Assembly (NCBI GenBank): GCA_019245575.1
Contig: JAFARE010000004.1
Location: forward strand, 19,264-83,263
Reading direction: 5' to 3'
Source of the DNA: Candidatus Dormiibacterota bacterium
GTDB taxonomy: Bacteria > Chloroflexota > Dormibacteria > Aeolococcales > Aeolococcaceae
DNA length: 64,000 nucleotides
Shown here: positions 49,036 through 58,990 of the stretch, one piece after another
Layout of the letters: every line of letters begins with the position of its first letter
Position numbering within the stretch: the stretch's first letter is position 1
Notes under the pieces: model-generated
The model's input: the letters and a program-made list of their open reading frames with translations, nothing else
Told to the model about the DNA's origin: nothing
Database searches by the model: none
Program-made: the position numbers and the translations under genes

Positions 49036-50709
49036 TCAGATCTCGGTCACCACCGGGAGGATCAGCGGACGGCGCTTGGTGCGCCTGTAGAGAAACCGCG
49101 ACAGCGCCTCGTGGATCGCCGCCTGGCGCACGGTCCAGTCGGCATCCGGCGCGAAGCCGCTCTGCACCTCGAGCACGTGCTCGCCCGCTTCGTCGAAAAG
49201 GTGTGCCGTGTCGTCCTCCAAAAAGCCGCGCGACACCAGCTCGGGGCCGCCGACCACCGCCCCGGTCGACCGCTCCACCGTGAGGATCACGATGACGACG
49301 CCGTCCTGGGCCAGCTGGCGGCGGTCACGGAAGACCACGTCGTCCGCCTCCTCGATGCTGAGGCCGTCCACGTACACGTAGCCCGCCGGTGCGCGCGTGT
49401 CGGTGCGCCGCACGCCACTCGCGTCGACCTCCACCACGACGCCGTTGTCCACCGCCAGCACGTTCTCGGCCGGGATGCCCACCGAGCGCGCGAGCTGCGC
49501 GTGCACCGCCAGGTGGCGGTACTCGCCGTGCACGGGGATGAAGTACTTGGGCCGCGTCAGCGTGAGCAGCAGCTTCAGCTCCTCGCGGCTCGCATGCCCA
49601 GACGCGTGCACGCGATGGCGCGACGAGTTGAACACGCGGGCTCCGTGTCGGTAGAGGTTGTTGATGGTGCGGTGCACCGCCTCCTCATTGCCCGGAATGG
49701 GGTTTGCGCTGATGATCACGGTGTCGCCCGCGTGCAGCTTCACCATCGGGTGCTCGCCGGCGGCGATGCGGGTCAGCGCTGAGAGCGGCTCTCCCTGGGC
49801 GCCGGTGCACAGAATCGCCAGCTCCGCGTCGGGCACCGACTCGTGCTCCTTGGGCGACACGAACATGGCCGCGGGGGCGTGCAGGAAACCCAGCTCCTCC
49901 GCCACGCGCACGTTCTTCAGCATCGACCGGCCCACGATGAAGCACTTGCGTTCGCATGCCTGTGCGGCATTCACCGCCTGCTGCAAACGGGAGATGTTGG
50001 ACGCGAACGTTGCCATGAGGATGCGTCCGCCCGCGCCTGCGAAGAGCGGGCTCAGCCCGTCGCCCACGGAGCGCTCGCTGGGAGTGGTCCCGTCGTGCTC
50101 CGCGTTGGTGCTGTCACTCAGCAGCAGCAGGACGCCCTCATCACCGAGGCGCGCCAGGCGCGCGAGGTCGGGCGGCTCGCCCTGCACCGGCGTGGTGTCG
50201 ACCTTGAAGTCACCGCTGTGCACGATCAGGCCCACGGGCGTCCTGATCGCCAAAGCGCACGCGTCCGGTATCGAGTGCGTGGTATGGACCCACTCCACCT
50301 CGAAGCAGCCGAAGCTCTTGACGTCGCCCGGCTGGACCGTGTGCAGCTCGGTCGACTCGATGAGCCCGTGGTCACGCAGCTTGTTGCGCAGCAAGCCCAG
50401 CGTCAGCGCCGTGCCGTACACGGGCACATCCAGCCGCGGAAGGATGTACGGCAGCGCGCCGATGTGGTCCTCGTGACCGTGCGTGAGCACGATGCCGCGC
50501 ACCCGTTCCACGCGCTCGAGCAGCCAGCTGATGTCAGGGATCACCAGGTCAACACCGAGCATCTCCTGCTCGGGAAACATCAGACCTGAGTCGACGACCA
50601 CGATGTCTTCCTGGCACGAGATCGCCAGCATGTTTCGCCCGATCTCCCCGAGACCGCCCAGCGGAACCAGCGTGATGGCGCTACTCAAAGAGGTCCATTT
50701 GATTCCCAT
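49036..50709 (-). CDS. rnj: Ribonuclease J
   Basis: 557 residues from ATG 50709, or 550 from TTG 50688, which gives the more typical start SSAITLVPLGGLGEIGRN. Beta-lactamase/beta-CASP nuclease with 5'-3' exo- and endonuclease activity. Zinc motif VLTHGHEDHIGALPYI, then HTTHSIPDACALAI, LIVHSGDFKVD, DSTNAEHDGTTPSERSVG, the beta-CASP motifs and HASGHASREELKLLLTLTRPKYFIPVHGE. The C-terminal part closes with SRFLYRRTKRRPLILPVVTEI. The start overlaps the preceding UDG gene. It works with RNase Y and PNPase, both encoded in this window. Confidence 0.96.
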   Translation of the reverse strand: MGIKWTSLSSAITLVPLGGLGEIGRNMLAISCQEDIVVVDSGLMFPEQEMLGVDLVIPDISWLLERVERVRGIVLTHGHEDHIGALPYILPRLDVPVYGTALTLGLLRNKLRDHGLIESTELHTVQPGDVKSFGCFEVEWVHTTHSIPDACALAIRTPVGLIVHSGDFKVDTTPVQGEPPDLARLARLGDEGVLLLLSDSTNAEHDGTTPSERSVGDGLSPLFAGAGGRILMATFASNISRLQQAVNAAQACERKCFIVGRSMLKNVRVAEELGFLHAPAAMFVSPKEHESVPDAELAILCTGAQGEPLSALTRIAAGEHPMVKLHAGDTVIISANPIPGNEEAVHRTINNLYRHGARVFNSSRHRVHASGHASREELKLLLTLTRPKYFIPVHGEYRHLAVHAQLARSVGIPAENVLAVDNGVVVEVDASGVRRTDTRAPAGYVYVDGLSIEEADDVVFRDRRQLAQDGVVIVILTVERSTGAVVGGPELVSRGFLEDDTAHLFDEAGEHVLEVQSGFAPDADWTVRQAAIHEALSRFLYRRTKRRPLILPVVTEI

Positions 50710-51391
50710 CGCTGGCGACGGGTGACGCAGTAGGGGCGGAGCCCGCCCGAGCGAGTTCCGGGGAGCTGGGCGGGGGGGACCCGAAGGCGGCAGGACCAGT
50801 TGCCAGCGATACCTTCAATTCATCCTCGTCGAGATAGCGCCGTACCCGCGCCATGTCATCGCGGAGCGTCTCCATCAGCGACCCGTTGTACAGCGCCGCC
50901 GCGGGGTGATACAGCGGCACGTACACACGGTCGCCGCGGCGCACGCGTTCGCCATGCAGGCGCGTGATGCTGCCGGCGCCGGGCAGCAACCGTGCCAGCG
51001 CGTGGCGCCCGAGCAGCAGGATCACCTGAGGGCGCAGCATCGCGATCTGCTCGTCGAGGAAGTGGCTGCAGGCATCAACCTCCGCCTGCTCGGGGTCGCG
51101 GTTGCCCGGCGGCCGGCACTTGAGCACGTTGGTGATGTAGATGTCGCGCCGGTTGAGCCCGACCGACTCGAGCAGCTGCGTGAGCAGCCTTCCCGCCGCG
51201 CCCACAAAGGGTTTGCCCTCGCGGTCCTCGGTCTCGCCGGGCGCCTCCCCCACCGCCATGATCCGCGCCGAGACCGGTCCGTAGCCGGGCACCGCCTGCG
51301 TGCGGGTCAGGTGCAGGGGGCACACCGTGCACGCGCGGATGCGGCCGTGCAGCTCGAGCAGCTCCTCGGTTGTGGCCGGCATCGAGGGCAT
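50681..51391 (-). CDS. Uracil-DNA glycosylase, family 4 (Fe-S)
   Basis: 236 residues. CTVCPLHLTRTQAVPG gives the first Fe-S Cys pair (21, 24), KCRPPGNRDP and EVDACSHF the second (92, 108), with the 16-residue spacing known for thermophile family 4 enzymes. Motif A is VGEAPGETEDREGKPFVGAAG and motif B VPLYHPAAALYN. It removes uracil from DNA. The last 50 residues are a disordered Pro/Ser tail not found in most members. It is the second Fe-S glycosylase here besides UdgX and lacks the KRRIH insert. The end overlaps the rnj start. Confidence 0.93.
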   Translation of the reverse strand: MPSMPATTEELLELHGRIRACTVCPLHLTRTQAVPGYGPVSARIMAVGEAPGETEDREGKPFVGAAGRLLTQLLESVGLNRRDIYITNVLKCRPPGNRDPEQAEVDACSHFLDEQIAMLRPQVILLLGRHALARLLPGAGSITRLHGERVRRGDRVYVPLYHPAAALYNGSLMETLRDDMARVRRYLDEDELKVSLATGPAAFGSPPPSSPELARAGSAPTASPVASDGNQMDLFE

Positions 51392-51409
51392 TCTAGGAAG
51401 CGCTTCGAG

Positions 51410-52417
51410 CTACCCCGCGAGCAGCAGCTCCGCCACCTGCACGGCGTTGGTCGCGGCGCCCTTGCGTAGGTTGTCGGCGCTGAAGAAGAACGCGATGCCG
51501 TGCTCCCGGCCGGGGTCGGCGCGGACCCGGCCCACCAGGACATCGTCGCCGCCGGCCGCGTCGCGCGGCGTGGGGTAGCGCTGCTCCCCGGGCTCGTCCA
51601 CGAGGCGCACCCCCGGACCGTCGCGGAACGCGTCGCGTGCCTCCTCGGCGGACGCCTGGCGCTGCAACTCCACGAACACGGCGGCGCTGTGCCCCACGGC
51701 CACCGGCACCCGCACGGTGGTGACGCTCATGGCCAGCTCGGGGAGGTCGAGCACGCGCCGCGTCTCGGCGATCACCTTCACCTCCTCGTCCGTGTCCTCG
51801 CCGCGCATGGCCCAGCCTCCCGGGACGACGTTGCCCTGAAGCACGTGGGGGTACACCGTGGCGCGCGGTTCGCGACCGGCTGCCGCTTCGCGCTCCTGCG
51901 CCGCCAGCTCGGCGACGAGGTCCCGGCCGGCCCCGCTGGCGGCCTGGTAGGTCGCCAGCGTTACCTGGCGCAGACCGAACGCCCGCTGCAGGGGAGCCAA
52001 CGCGATCGTCAGCGGGATGGCCACGCAGTTGGGATTGGCCACGATCCCGCGGTGCCGCTGCAGGGCCACCGCGTTCACCTCGGGCACCACCAAAGGGACC
52101 TCCGGGTCAAGGCGGAACGCGCTCGACTTGTCCACGGCCACGCCGCCACCGGCCGCCACCTCCGGCGCGTGCCTGCGCGAGGTCAGCGCCCCGGCCGCGA
52201 AGAAGGCGATGTCGACGCCGCGCAGACGCTCGTCGCTGACCTGCCGCACGGTGAGGCGCTGCGCGCCGAACACGACCTCGGCGCCGTCACTGCGGGGGCT
52301 CGCCAGCAGGCGCAGCTCGGCCGCGGGAAAGCTCCGCTCCTGCAGCACGCGCAGCAGCGTGCCCCCGGCCGCGCCGGTGGCGCCGACCACCGCCACCGCC
52401 GGCGCGTCGGAGCTCAC
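51410..52417 (-). CDS. asd: Aspartate-semialdehyde dehydrogenase
   Basis: 335 residues. NADPH-dependent reduction of aspartyl phosphate, on the way to lysine, diaminopimelate, threonine and methionine. VAVVGATGAAGGTLLRVLQER binds NADP, LLASPRSDG follows, IVANPNCVAIPLTIAL carries the catalytic Cys, ATYQAASGAG and RVPVAVGHSAAVFVEL the catalytic His, and FFFSADNLRKGAATNAVQVAELL closes the protein. All are typical of the Gram-positive type Asd. It lies 15 bases after pnp, in an otherwise RNA-processing operon, as also seen in Bacillus relatives. Confidence 0.96.
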   Translation of the reverse strand: MSSDAPAVAVVGATGAAGGTLLRVLQERSFPAAELRLLASPRSDGAEVVFGAQRLTVRQVSDERLRGVDIAFFAAGALTSRRHAPEVAAGGGVAVDKSSAFRLDPEVPLVVPEVNAVALQRHRGIVANPNCVAIPLTIALAPLQRAFGLRQVTLATYQAASGAGRDLVAELAAQEREAAAGREPRATVYPHVLQGNVVPGGWAMRGEDTDEEVKVIAETRRVLDLPELAMSVTTVRVPVAVGHSAAVFVELQRQASAEEARDAFRDGPGVRLVDEPGEQRYPTPRDAAGGDDVLVGRVRADPGREHGIAFFFSADNLRKGAATNAVQVAELLLAG

Positions 52418-52432
52418 GGCGTCAGCGCGCGG

Positions 52433-54571
52433 TCACGCCGGCGACGCGGTGCCCGCGCCCGCCGCCTCGGTCTGGTTCTGCGCCAGCTCGCGGATGGCCT
52501 CGCGCCGCGAGAGGTTGACGCGGCCGCGGTCGTCGATCTCGATCACCTTGACCCAGATCTCGTCGCCCACGTTGACCACGTCCTCCACCTTCTCCACGCG
52601 GTGCTCGGCCAGGTGTCCGATGCGGACCAGGCCTTCCTTCTTGGGCATGATCTCGACGAAGGCGCCGAAGCTCATCAGGCGCGACACCTTGCCCTTGTAG
52701 ATGCGCCCCACCTCGATGTCGTCGGTGAGGTCGCGGATCATGGCAAGGGCCTGCTCGCGCGCCATCGCGTTGCTCGAAGCGACGAACACGCGACCGTCGT
52801 CCTCGATGTCGATCTGCGCGCCGGTCTCGTCGACGATGCGGCGGATCGTCTTGCCGCCCGGGCCGATGACGTCGCGGATCTTGTCCGGGTTGATCTGGAT
52901 CACGTCGATGCGCGGCGCCCACTGGCTCATCTCCGCGCGCGGCCCCGGCAGGGTCTCGGCCATCTTGCCCAGGATGTGCAGCCGGCCCTGGCGCGCCTGC
53001 TCGAGCGCTCGCTCCAGCAGGTCCCAGCGCAGGCCCTTGATCTTGATGTCCATCTGCAGGGCGGTGATGCCGGTCTCGCTTCCCGCGACCTTGAAGTCCA
53101 TGTCGCCGAGCGCATCCTCCATGCCCTGGATGTCACTGAGGATGGCCGCGTGCTCAGCGTTCTCGTCGGTGATGAGACCCATGGCGATGCCCGCCACCGG
53201 CGCACGGAGGGGCACACCCGCATCCATCAGCGCGAGCGTGGTGCCGCACACAGACGCCATCGACGTGGAACCGTTGCTCGACAGAATCTCGCTGACGATT
53301 CGCACAACGTAGGGGAATTCCTCGTCGTCCGGCATCACGTTGTGCACCGCCCGTTCGGCCAGGGCTCCGTGGCCGATCTCGCGGCGGCCCGGCGAGCGCA
53401 GCGGCCGCGCCTCCCCCACCGAGAACGGCGGGAAGTTGTAGTGGTGCATGAACCGCTTGAACTCCTCGAGCCCGAGGCCGTCAAGTTTCTGCTGATCTTG
53501 GCCTGAACCGAGGGTCACGATGGAGAGCGCCTGCGTCTGGCCGCGCGTGAAGAGCGCGGAGCCGTGCGTGCGGGGAAGCACGCCGACCTGCGACCAGATC
53601 GGGCGGATCTCATCGGTGCGCCGCCCGTCGGGACGCACGCCGTCATAGAGGATGGCGCCGCGCACGGCCTTCTTCAGCTCGGCCTCGAACGCCTTGGAGA
53701 TCTCGCCTCTGCCCTCGGGGAACCGCTCCTCCAGGGCGCCGACGGTCTCGTTCTTCAGGTTGTCGAGCGCAGCGTCGCGGGCGCCCTTGTCGCTGTTGCG
53801 CGCCGCCTGGCCGATGCGCTCCGCCACGTGGTCGCGCACCGCAGAGGCGACCTCGGGACTGACCACCGCCGACGGGTAGTCCATCTGCGGCTTGCCCACC
53901 GCAGCGCGGATCTCCTGCTGCCACTCGCACAGGTGGCGGATCTCGTCGTGACCGAGCCGCAGCGCCTGCAGCATGGTCGCCTCGGCCACCTGGCGGGCGC
54001 CGGCCTCGACCATGGTGATCGCGTCCTGCGTGCCCGCCACCACGAGGTCGAGCTCCGACTCGGCCAGCTGCGTCAGCGACGGGTTGACCAGCAGGCGACC
54101 GTCGAGCATGCCCACGCGCACGCAGCCCACCGGGCCCGCATGAGGGATGCCGCTGATCTGCAGGGCGAGGGACGCGCCGGTCACCGCCAGCGTGGTGGGG
54201 TCCTGCTCCTGGTCGGCGCTCAGCACCGTGGCCACGACCTGCACGTCGTTGCGGAAGTCCTTGGGGAAGAGCGGCCGCATCGGGCGGTCGATCATCCGGC
54301 TGGTGAGGATCGCCGCCTCGCTGGGGCGCCCCTCACGGCGGGGGAACGAGCCCGGGATGCGCCCCGCCGCGTACAGCTTCTCCTCGTAGTCGCAGGTGAG
54401 GGGGAAGAAGTCGATGCCCTCCCGGGGCTGCCGCGAAGCGACGGCCGTGACCAGGAGCATGGTGTCGCCCATGCGGATGATCGCGGCGCCGTTGGCCTGC
54501 TCGGCGATGTGGCCGGTTTCGATGGTCAGCGTCTTGCCGGCCAGCTGTGTCTCAAACTTTTGATACGCCAT
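52433..54571 (-). CDS. pnp: Polyribonucleotide nucleotidyltransferase (PNPase)
   Basis: 712 residues from the ATG at 54571 with AAGGAG about 12 bases upstream; a longer frame adds only unrelated residues. Two RNase PH domains: [27 protein letters not shown] in the first, and the active second with [18 protein letters not shown] and [24 protein letters not shown] (catalytic Asp). A KH domain ([21 protein letters not shown]) and an S1 domain ([31 protein letters not shown]) follow. It degrades RNA 3' to 5' with phosphate. rpsO-pnp order is conserved from E. coli to Bacillus. Confidence 0.98.
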   Translation of the reverse strand: MAYQKFETQLAGKTLTIETGHIAEQANGAAIIRMGDTMLLVTAVASRQPREGIDFFPLTCDYEEKLYAAGRIPGSFPRREGRPSEAAILTSRMIDRPMRPLFPKDFRNDVQVVATVLSADQEQDPTTLAVTGASLALQISGIPHAGPVGCVRVGMLDGRLLVNPSLTQLAESELDLVVAGTQDAITMVEAGARQVAEATMLQALRLGHDEIRHLCEWQQEIRAAVGKPQMDYPSAVVSPEVASAVRDHVAERIGQAARNSDKGARDAALDNLKNETVGALEERFPEGRGEISKAFEAELKKAVRGAILYDGVRPDGRRTDEIRPIWSQVGVLPRTHGSALFTRGQTQALSIVTLGSGQDQQKLDGLGLEEFKRFMHHYNFPPFSVGEARPLRSPGRREIGHGALAERAVHNVMPDDEEFPYVVRIVSEILSSNGSTSMASVCGTTLALMDAGVPLRAPVAGIAMGLITDENAEHAAILSDIQGMEDALGDMDFKVAGSETGITALQMDIKIKGLRWDLLERALEQARQGRLHILGKMAETLPGPRAEMSQWAPRIDVIQINPDKIRDVIGPGGKTIRRIVDETGAQIDIEDDGRVFVASSNAMAREQALAMIRDLTDDIEVGRIYKGKVSRLMSFGAFVEIMPKKEGLVRIGHLAEHRVEKVEDVVNVGDEIWVKVIEIDDRGRVNLSRREAIRELAQNQTEAAGAGTASPA

Positions 54572-54874
54572 GTGCGTGTCGGTCTCCTTGTCCAATGAAA
54601 CCGACGCGGTGACGATTGCCCGCATGTCGCGCGGCGTCTCTGGCCGGCGAGGTGTTGGGAGCTGTGCCAGCTGCGCTCGCGCACATGGTGTGCAGCGGTG
54701 CGCGTGCTCTGCGCAGTCCCCAACGTCTCACCCGCCTCACGTCCGGAGTGATGGGGTTCGCACCGGCGTCGGTGCTGTTGCCTTTTGTTGCGGTGTAAGT
54801 GTGTGTTGTCGCTGCTCGCCGGGAGGCGAGCCTCAGCCCTCCCGTGTGCGAGCTCTGACTGCCGGATGCCTCAT
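54572..54874 (-). promoter_or_regulatory. rpsO-pnp spacer with alternative hairpins
   Basis: 303 bases without a supported gene. On the transcript after rpsO, GGGAGG/CCTCCC (54821-54843) encloses a second perfect hairpin GAGGC-GA-GCCTC (54824-54835); the two exclude each other. No U-tract follows, so an attenuator, processing site or RNase target fits better than a plain terminator. In E. coli the same spacer holds the RNase III site controlling pnp. Confidence 0.4.
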
Positions 54875-55141
54875 CTAGCGGCGCAGACCGAGACGGCTGA
54901 TCAGCGCCCGGTACCGCTCCACGTCGGTGCGGGCGAGGTAGTCGAGCATGCGGCGCCGCTGGCCGACAAGTTTGAGCAGACCGCGGCGCGACGCATGGTC
55001 CTTGGGGTGATCCCGCAGGTGTTCCGTGAGCGCGCTGATGCGCTCGCTCAGGACGGCCACCTGGACTTCCGCAGAGCCGGTGTCGCTCTCGTGGCGCCGG
55101 TGCTCGGCGATGATCTCGGATTTTGGTCTGACGATTGGCAC
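54875..55141 (-). CDS. rpsO: 30S ribosomal protein S15
   Basis: 88 residues from GTG 55141, the family length. [81 protein letters not shown] contains every S15 landmark (DTGSAEVQ, H-x2-DH-x-SRRGL, RR-x-LDYL). S15 binds the 16S three-way junction early in 30S assembly. A longer frame to 55225 would add a stretch unlike S15 and is rejected. It is followed by pnp after a structured spacer. Confidence 0.97.
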   Translation of the reverse strand: MPIVRPKSEIIAEHRRHESDTGSAEVQVAVLSERISALTEHLRDHPKDHASRRGLLKLVGQRRRMLDYLARTDVERYRALISRLGLRR

Positions 55142-55181
55142 TTTTCCGGGCCAGTCTAGCAGGGGCCAGTTGGACGGGCGC

Positions 55182-56126
55182 TCACGCTGCTCCGTTTGCG
55201 GCGGGGGCGCAGATGCGAATCGCACCCTTCAGGCAGGTGAGCGTGGCCGGCGTCGTGCCGATCTGCTCTCCCTCCACGTCGAACAGCAGCGGCGTTCCGC
55301 GGGTCTCGATGCGCACCTCCGCGCCGCGCAGCGCGGTCACGCCCGGTTCGCCGAGATGACGCCCGCGATACACGGACGGCAGCCCGCGCAGAGTCCGGGA
55401 CCGGCTGCGTGCTTCGACGATGATCACGTCGAACACACCGTCGTCGAGCAGCGCGTGGGGCGCGATGTGCATGCCGCCGCCGAAGTAGCGTCCGTTGGCG
55501 ACGACGACACTCTGCACCGCCCCCTCGAAGCGATGCGTGTCGACGCGGACCGCAACGTCGCCGCCGGCAAACGTCCACACAGTGGCCAGTGACTGCCACA
55601 GGAAGACGGCGCTGCCCCGGGCGCCACCGCTCTTGAAACGGCTGCGGTTGACCCGGGCCACCACCGCGCCGCCCAGCCCGCAGTCGGCGATGTTGATGAA
55701 GTGGCGCCGCTCGCCGTCCTCGAAGTCGATGCGGCCCGCATCGATCCTCCGGGTGGCGCCGGCGGTGAGGATGGCAATGGCCCCGCGCGGGTCTCCGGGG
55801 ATGCCCGCCGCCTTACGGAAGTCGCCGCCGGTTCCGCTGGGCAGCAGCGCGAGCACGGCGTCCGGTGCGAGCGGGCTTCCTCGCTCATCGAAGAACCCGT
55901 TCACCACCTCGTTGAGCGTGCCGTCGCCGCCCACGGCGACAACCCGGCTCCGCCCCGCACGCAGCCCGGCGCGCACGGCGCGGGTGGCGTCGCCAGGCAC
56001 GGTCGTGAGGTGCGTTTCGAAGTCGAGGCCGGCGTCGAGCATCAGCGTGGCGATCTCCGACCAGCGCCTGCCCGTGCGCCCGCCGGCGCTCGCGGGGTTG
56101 ACCACCACCAGGGTGTCGATCGTCAT
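55182..56126 (-). CDS. Diacylglycerol kinase family lipid kinase
   Basis: 314 residues, ATG overlapping the ribF stop (ATGA). [38 protein letters not shown] (nucleotide loop GGDGT) and [18 protein letters not shown] define the DAGK catalytic domain. [20 protein letters not shown] and [30 protein letters not shown] belong to the C-terminal sandwich. Related enzymes are DgkB and YegS, which phosphorylate diacylglycerol or other lipids. Substrate not determined. It lies 40 bases before rpsO on the same strand. Confidence 0.92.
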   Translation of the reverse strand: MTIDTLVVVNPASAGGRTGRRWSEIATLMLDAGLDFETHLTTVPGDATRAVRAGLRAGRSRVVAVGGDGTLNEVVNGFFDERGSPLAPDAVLALLPSGTGGDFRKAAGIPGDPRGAIAILTAGATRRIDAGRIDFEDGERRHFINIADCGLGGAVVARVNRSRFKSGGARGSAVFLWQSLATVWTFAGGDVAVRVDTHRFEGAVQSVVVANGRYFGGGMHIAPHALLDDGVFDVIIVEARSRSRTLRGLPSVYRGRHLGEPGVTALRGAEVRIETRGTPLLFDVEGEQIGTTPATLTCLKGAIRICAPAANGAA

Positions 56127-57058
56127 GCGGGTGGCGCGGCCGAGTCCAGCACAGCACGCGCGCGGGACACGTCGCGCTTGATGGCGTCGCTGAGGGCGCG
56201 CTCGCTTGCGAAGCGGCGTTCGCCGCGAAGGCGGCGCAAGAACGCCAGCCGCGTCCGCCGGCCGTACAGGTCGCCGTCGAAGTCGAGCACGTGCGCCTCG
56301 ACGGTCACCGCGCCGCTGTCGGACACCGTGGGACGCGTACCCACGCTGACGGCGGCCTCGTGCCACGCGCCGTCGACCTCCAGCCAGCCGGCGTAGATGC
56401 CGCCGCCCGGCACGCAGCGGCCGCCCGGCGGCGCCAGGTTGGCCGTGGGAAACCCCAGTCGCCCCCCGATCCGCTCGCCGCGCACGACCCGGCCGTCGAG
56501 CGTGTACACGCGGCCGAGCATGGCACTGGCCGCGCCGGGTCGCCCGTCGAGCAGCGCTTCACGGATGCGGCTCGAGGAGACGGGCTCCCCGCGCCACATG
56601 GCGGGTCGCGCCTCCACGACGTCGAAGCCGTGCGCGGCTCCGTACCGGCGGAGGAAGGCGACGTCACCGGTGCGGTCGTGACCCACAGCGAAGCCCGGGC
56701 CCACGACCAGCGCTCGCAGGTCCAGCGACTCGAGGAGCGCGTCGCAGAACCGTTCGGCCGGCCAGCGGCTGAACGCCTTCGTGAAGGCGATGACGGCTAC
56801 GTGATCCACGCCCGCGTCCCGCAGCCGCTGCACGCGCTCCTGCGGCGACGCCAGCAGTGGCGGGCACCCCCGGGCGTCGACCACGCAGCGGGGGTGCGGG
56901 TCGAAGGTGACGACCGCCGAGTCCGCGCGGCGCCTGTGCGCCTCCGCGCCGACGGTTCGCAGAAGGGCGCGGTGGCCGCGGTGCACGCCGTCGAAGTTGC
57001 CCACCGTGAGCACGACCGGGCCAACCGGCCTCTCCCGCAGAGGAAGCTCGACGGCCAC
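56123..57058 (-). CDS. ribF: Bifunctional riboflavin kinase/FAD synthetase
   Basis: 311 residues from GTG 57058. The N-terminal adenylyltransferase domain has VLTVGNFDGVHRGHRALLRTV, VVTFDPHP and SSSRIREALLDG; the C-terminal kinase domain has GRVVRGERIGGRLGFPTANL, GIYAGWLEV and VEAHVLDFDGDLYGRRTRLAFLRRLRGERRF. It makes FMN and FAD from riboflavin. Gene order truB-ribF is conserved in Bacillus (truB-ribC). Overlaps the lipid kinase gene by 4 bases. Confidence 0.97.
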   Translation of the reverse strand: MAVELPLRERPVGPVVLTVGNFDGVHRGHRALLRTVGAEAHRRRADSAVVTFDPHPRCVVDARGCPPLLASPQERVQRLRDAGVDHVAVIAFTKAFSRWPAERFCDALLESLDLRALVVGPGFAVGHDRTGDVAFLRRYGAAHGFDVVEARPAMWRGEPVSSSRIREALLDGRPGAASAMLGRVYTLDGRVVRGERIGGRLGFPTANLAPPGGRCVPGGGIYAGWLEVDGAWHEAAVSVGTRPTVSDSGAVTVEAHVLDFDGDLYGRRTRLAFLRRLRGERRFASERALSDAIKRDVSRARAVLDSAAPPA

Positions 57059-57068
57059 GGGGCGACGC

Positions 57069-57998
57069 TTAGGCGAGGACTTTGGTGGGACGGAAGAGCC
57101 CGCCCTGCACCTCGCCGATCGCAACCAGGCGGCCGTCGGGCGTCATCCCGGCGCACTCGGTGCCGTCGGCCGGCTGCTGGCCACGCGGCAGCCACACCGC
57201 CTGGCCCCGGCGCAGCTGCTGCGCCTGAGCCGGGCCGAGGTCGGCGCGCGCCAGATGGGCCACCGCCACCTCCATGCCGAGCAGCGCCTCGCGCGGGTCC
57301 TCCATCGCGGCGAGCTCAGCCAGCTGCACTGCGCCGTCGAGCGTGAGCGAACCGTAGCGGGTGCGGCTGAGCCAGCCGAGAAGCCCGCCGGTGCCGAGGG
57401 CCTCGCCCAGGTCGTGCGCCAGCACGCGCATGTACGCGCCCTTGCCCGATGTGACCATGAGCTCCGCCTCGGCGACACGACCGGGGCGGAATGCCAGCAG
57501 CTCGAGGGCGTGGATCGTCGCCTGGCGCGGCTCGCGTTGCACCTCCCGCCCCTGCCGGGCCAGCTCGTAGAGGTGACGGCCCTCGTGGCGCACCGCGGAG
57601 TGCATCGGCGGCACCTGGAGGATGTCGCCGCTGAAGGCGCCGAGGGCGGCGCGCACCGAGGCTTCGCTCAACGCGCTCGCGTCTGCGCCGGGCGTCACCG
57701 TCCCCTCAAGGTCGAAGGTGTCGCTCCGTTCCCCGAGGCGCACCACGCAGTGGTACGTCTTGGGCTGCGCGTGGAAGTAGTCCACCAGGCGGGTCGCCCG
57801 GCCGAGGCAGATGGGCAGCAGCCCGCTCGCCGTGGGGTCGAGGGTGCCCGCGTGACCCACGCGGCGCTCGCCATAGATGCGGCGCACCTCGCGCACGGCA
57901 TCGAACGACGTGATGCCGGCGGGTTTGTTCAGCGAGAGGACGCCCGCCGTCCGCTGCTCGGCTCGCGGACGCGGCCCGGCGGTCGTGACCCCCGTCAC
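57069..57998 (-). CDS. truB: tRNA pseudouridine(55) synthase TruB
   Basis: 309 residues, GTG start overlapping the nrnA stop (GTGA). LSLNKPAGITSFDAVREVRRI and RVGHAGTLDPTASGLLPICLGRATRL with catalytic Asp, then KTYHCVVRLGERSDTFDLEG, VPPMHSAVRHEGRHLYELARQG and SGKGAYMRVLAHDLGEALGTGG. A C-terminal PUA-like part (GQAVWLPRGQQP to GRLVAIGEV) binds the tRNA end. The first 20 residues are disordered. The upstream frame over nrnA is a shadow. Confidence 0.97.
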   Translation of the reverse strand: MTGVTTAGPRPRAEQRTAGVLSLNKPAGITSFDAVREVRRIYGERRVGHAGTLDPTASGLLPICLGRATRLVDYFHAQPKTYHCVVRLGERSDTFDLEGTVTPGADASALSEASVRAALGAFSGDILQVPPMHSAVRHEGRHLYELARQGREVQREPRQATIHALELLAFRPGRVAEAELMVTSGKGAYMRVLAHDLGEALGTGGLLGWLSRTRYGSLTLDGAVQLAELAAMEDPREALLGMEVAVAHLARADLGPAQAQQLRRGQAVWLPRGQQPADGTECAGMTPDGRLVAIGEVQGGLFRPTKVLA

Positions 57999-58990
57999 TG
58001 GTGCCGCGTCAGCAGGTTGCGCGCCACCTCGAGCACGCGCTCGCGCGCCACCGCCATGGGGGCGCTGATCTCCGCGCCCGCCGCGCGGTGATGGCCGCCG
58101 CCGCCGAACGGCGTGCACACATCGGTGGCGTCGTAGGGCGGCCGCGAACGCACGCTGACCTTGGTACTGTTGGCGCCGTTCTCCTTGAACAGTACGGCCA
58201 GCTGCATGGTGTCGATGCTCTGCAGCGCGTCGATGACGCCCTCCGACTCCTCCATGCGCGCGCCCGCCTCCTCCAGCATCGGCTGCGTGATCTCCGACCA
58301 GACGAGCGCACCGTCGTGCTCGGTGTGCATCCGCGCGATGGCCATGCCCTCGAGCCGCGTGCGCGAGACGGACTTCGACTTGTAGCTCTTCAGCGCGATC
58401 CACGCCGGGTTTGCGCCAAGCGCGACCAGATCTGCACCGAGCCGGAGCACGTCCTCGGTGGTGTTCTCATGGCGGAATCCGCCGGTGTCGGTGAACAGCG
58501 CTGCATAGAGATTGCCGGCCACCTCGGGCGTGATGGGCGCGTCGAGCGCGCGCAGCAGCTTGAACACCACCTCGCCGGTCGAGCTTGCCTTCGGCTCCAC
58601 GAGATTGATCGTGCCGAAGCCCTCGCTGCTCACGTGATGATCGATGTTCACCACGATCTTGGTGCCCTCGACGAGCGCTCGTTTGTCTCCGAAGCGCGCC
58701 AGCGTGGCGCAGTCGAAGGTGAACAGCGCATCCAGCGAACGCGGTGTGTCGACCAGGGTGTCGAAGCCGGGCAGGTACTCCAGCAGGTGCGGCACCGGCG
58801 CCGGCGCCATCGCCACCGCGCGCTTGCCGATCCTGCGCATTGAGAGGGCGAAGCCGAGCGCGGATCCGAGGCTGTCCGCGTCCGCGTCCTTGTGGGCCAG
58901 GCATCCGATCTCATCGCTGCGGTCGATGACGCTCGCGATGTCGTCGAAGACCTCGGCCAGCGTGGGCCAGCGCACCTCGGTGAGGCTCAC
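57995..58990 (-). CDS. nrnA: Bifunctional oligoribonuclease and PAP phosphatase NrnA
   Basis: 331 residues, GTG start overlapping the rbfA stop (GTGA). DHH/DHHA1 phosphoesterase: CLAHKDADADSLGSALGFAL, FTFDCATLARFGDK, VNIDHHVSSEGFGTINLVE (DHH motif), LFTDTGGFRHENTT, and the C-terminal substrate-binding FGGGGHHRAAGAEI. It degrades nanoRNA of 2-5 nucleotides and dephosphorylates pAp. It completes the RNA decay set with RNase Y, RNase J and PNPase. Placement between rbfA and truB is common in Actinobacteria and Chloroflexota. Confidence 0.96.
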   Translation of the reverse strand: MSLTEVRWPTLAEVFDDIASVIDRSDEIGCLAHKDADADSLGSALGFALSMRRIGKRAVAMAPAPVPHLLEYLPGFDTLVDTPRSLDALFTFDCATLARFGDKRALVEGTKIVVNIDHHVSSEGFGTINLVEPKASSTGEVVFKLLRALDAPITPEVAGNLYAALFTDTGGFRHENTTEDVLRLGADLVALGANPAWIALKSYKSKSVSRTRLEGMAIARMHTEHDGALVWSEITQPMLEEAGARMEESEGVIDALQSIDTMQLAVLFKENGANSTKVSVRSRPPYDATDVCTPFGGGGHHRAAGAEISAPMAVARERVLEVARNLLTRHQ

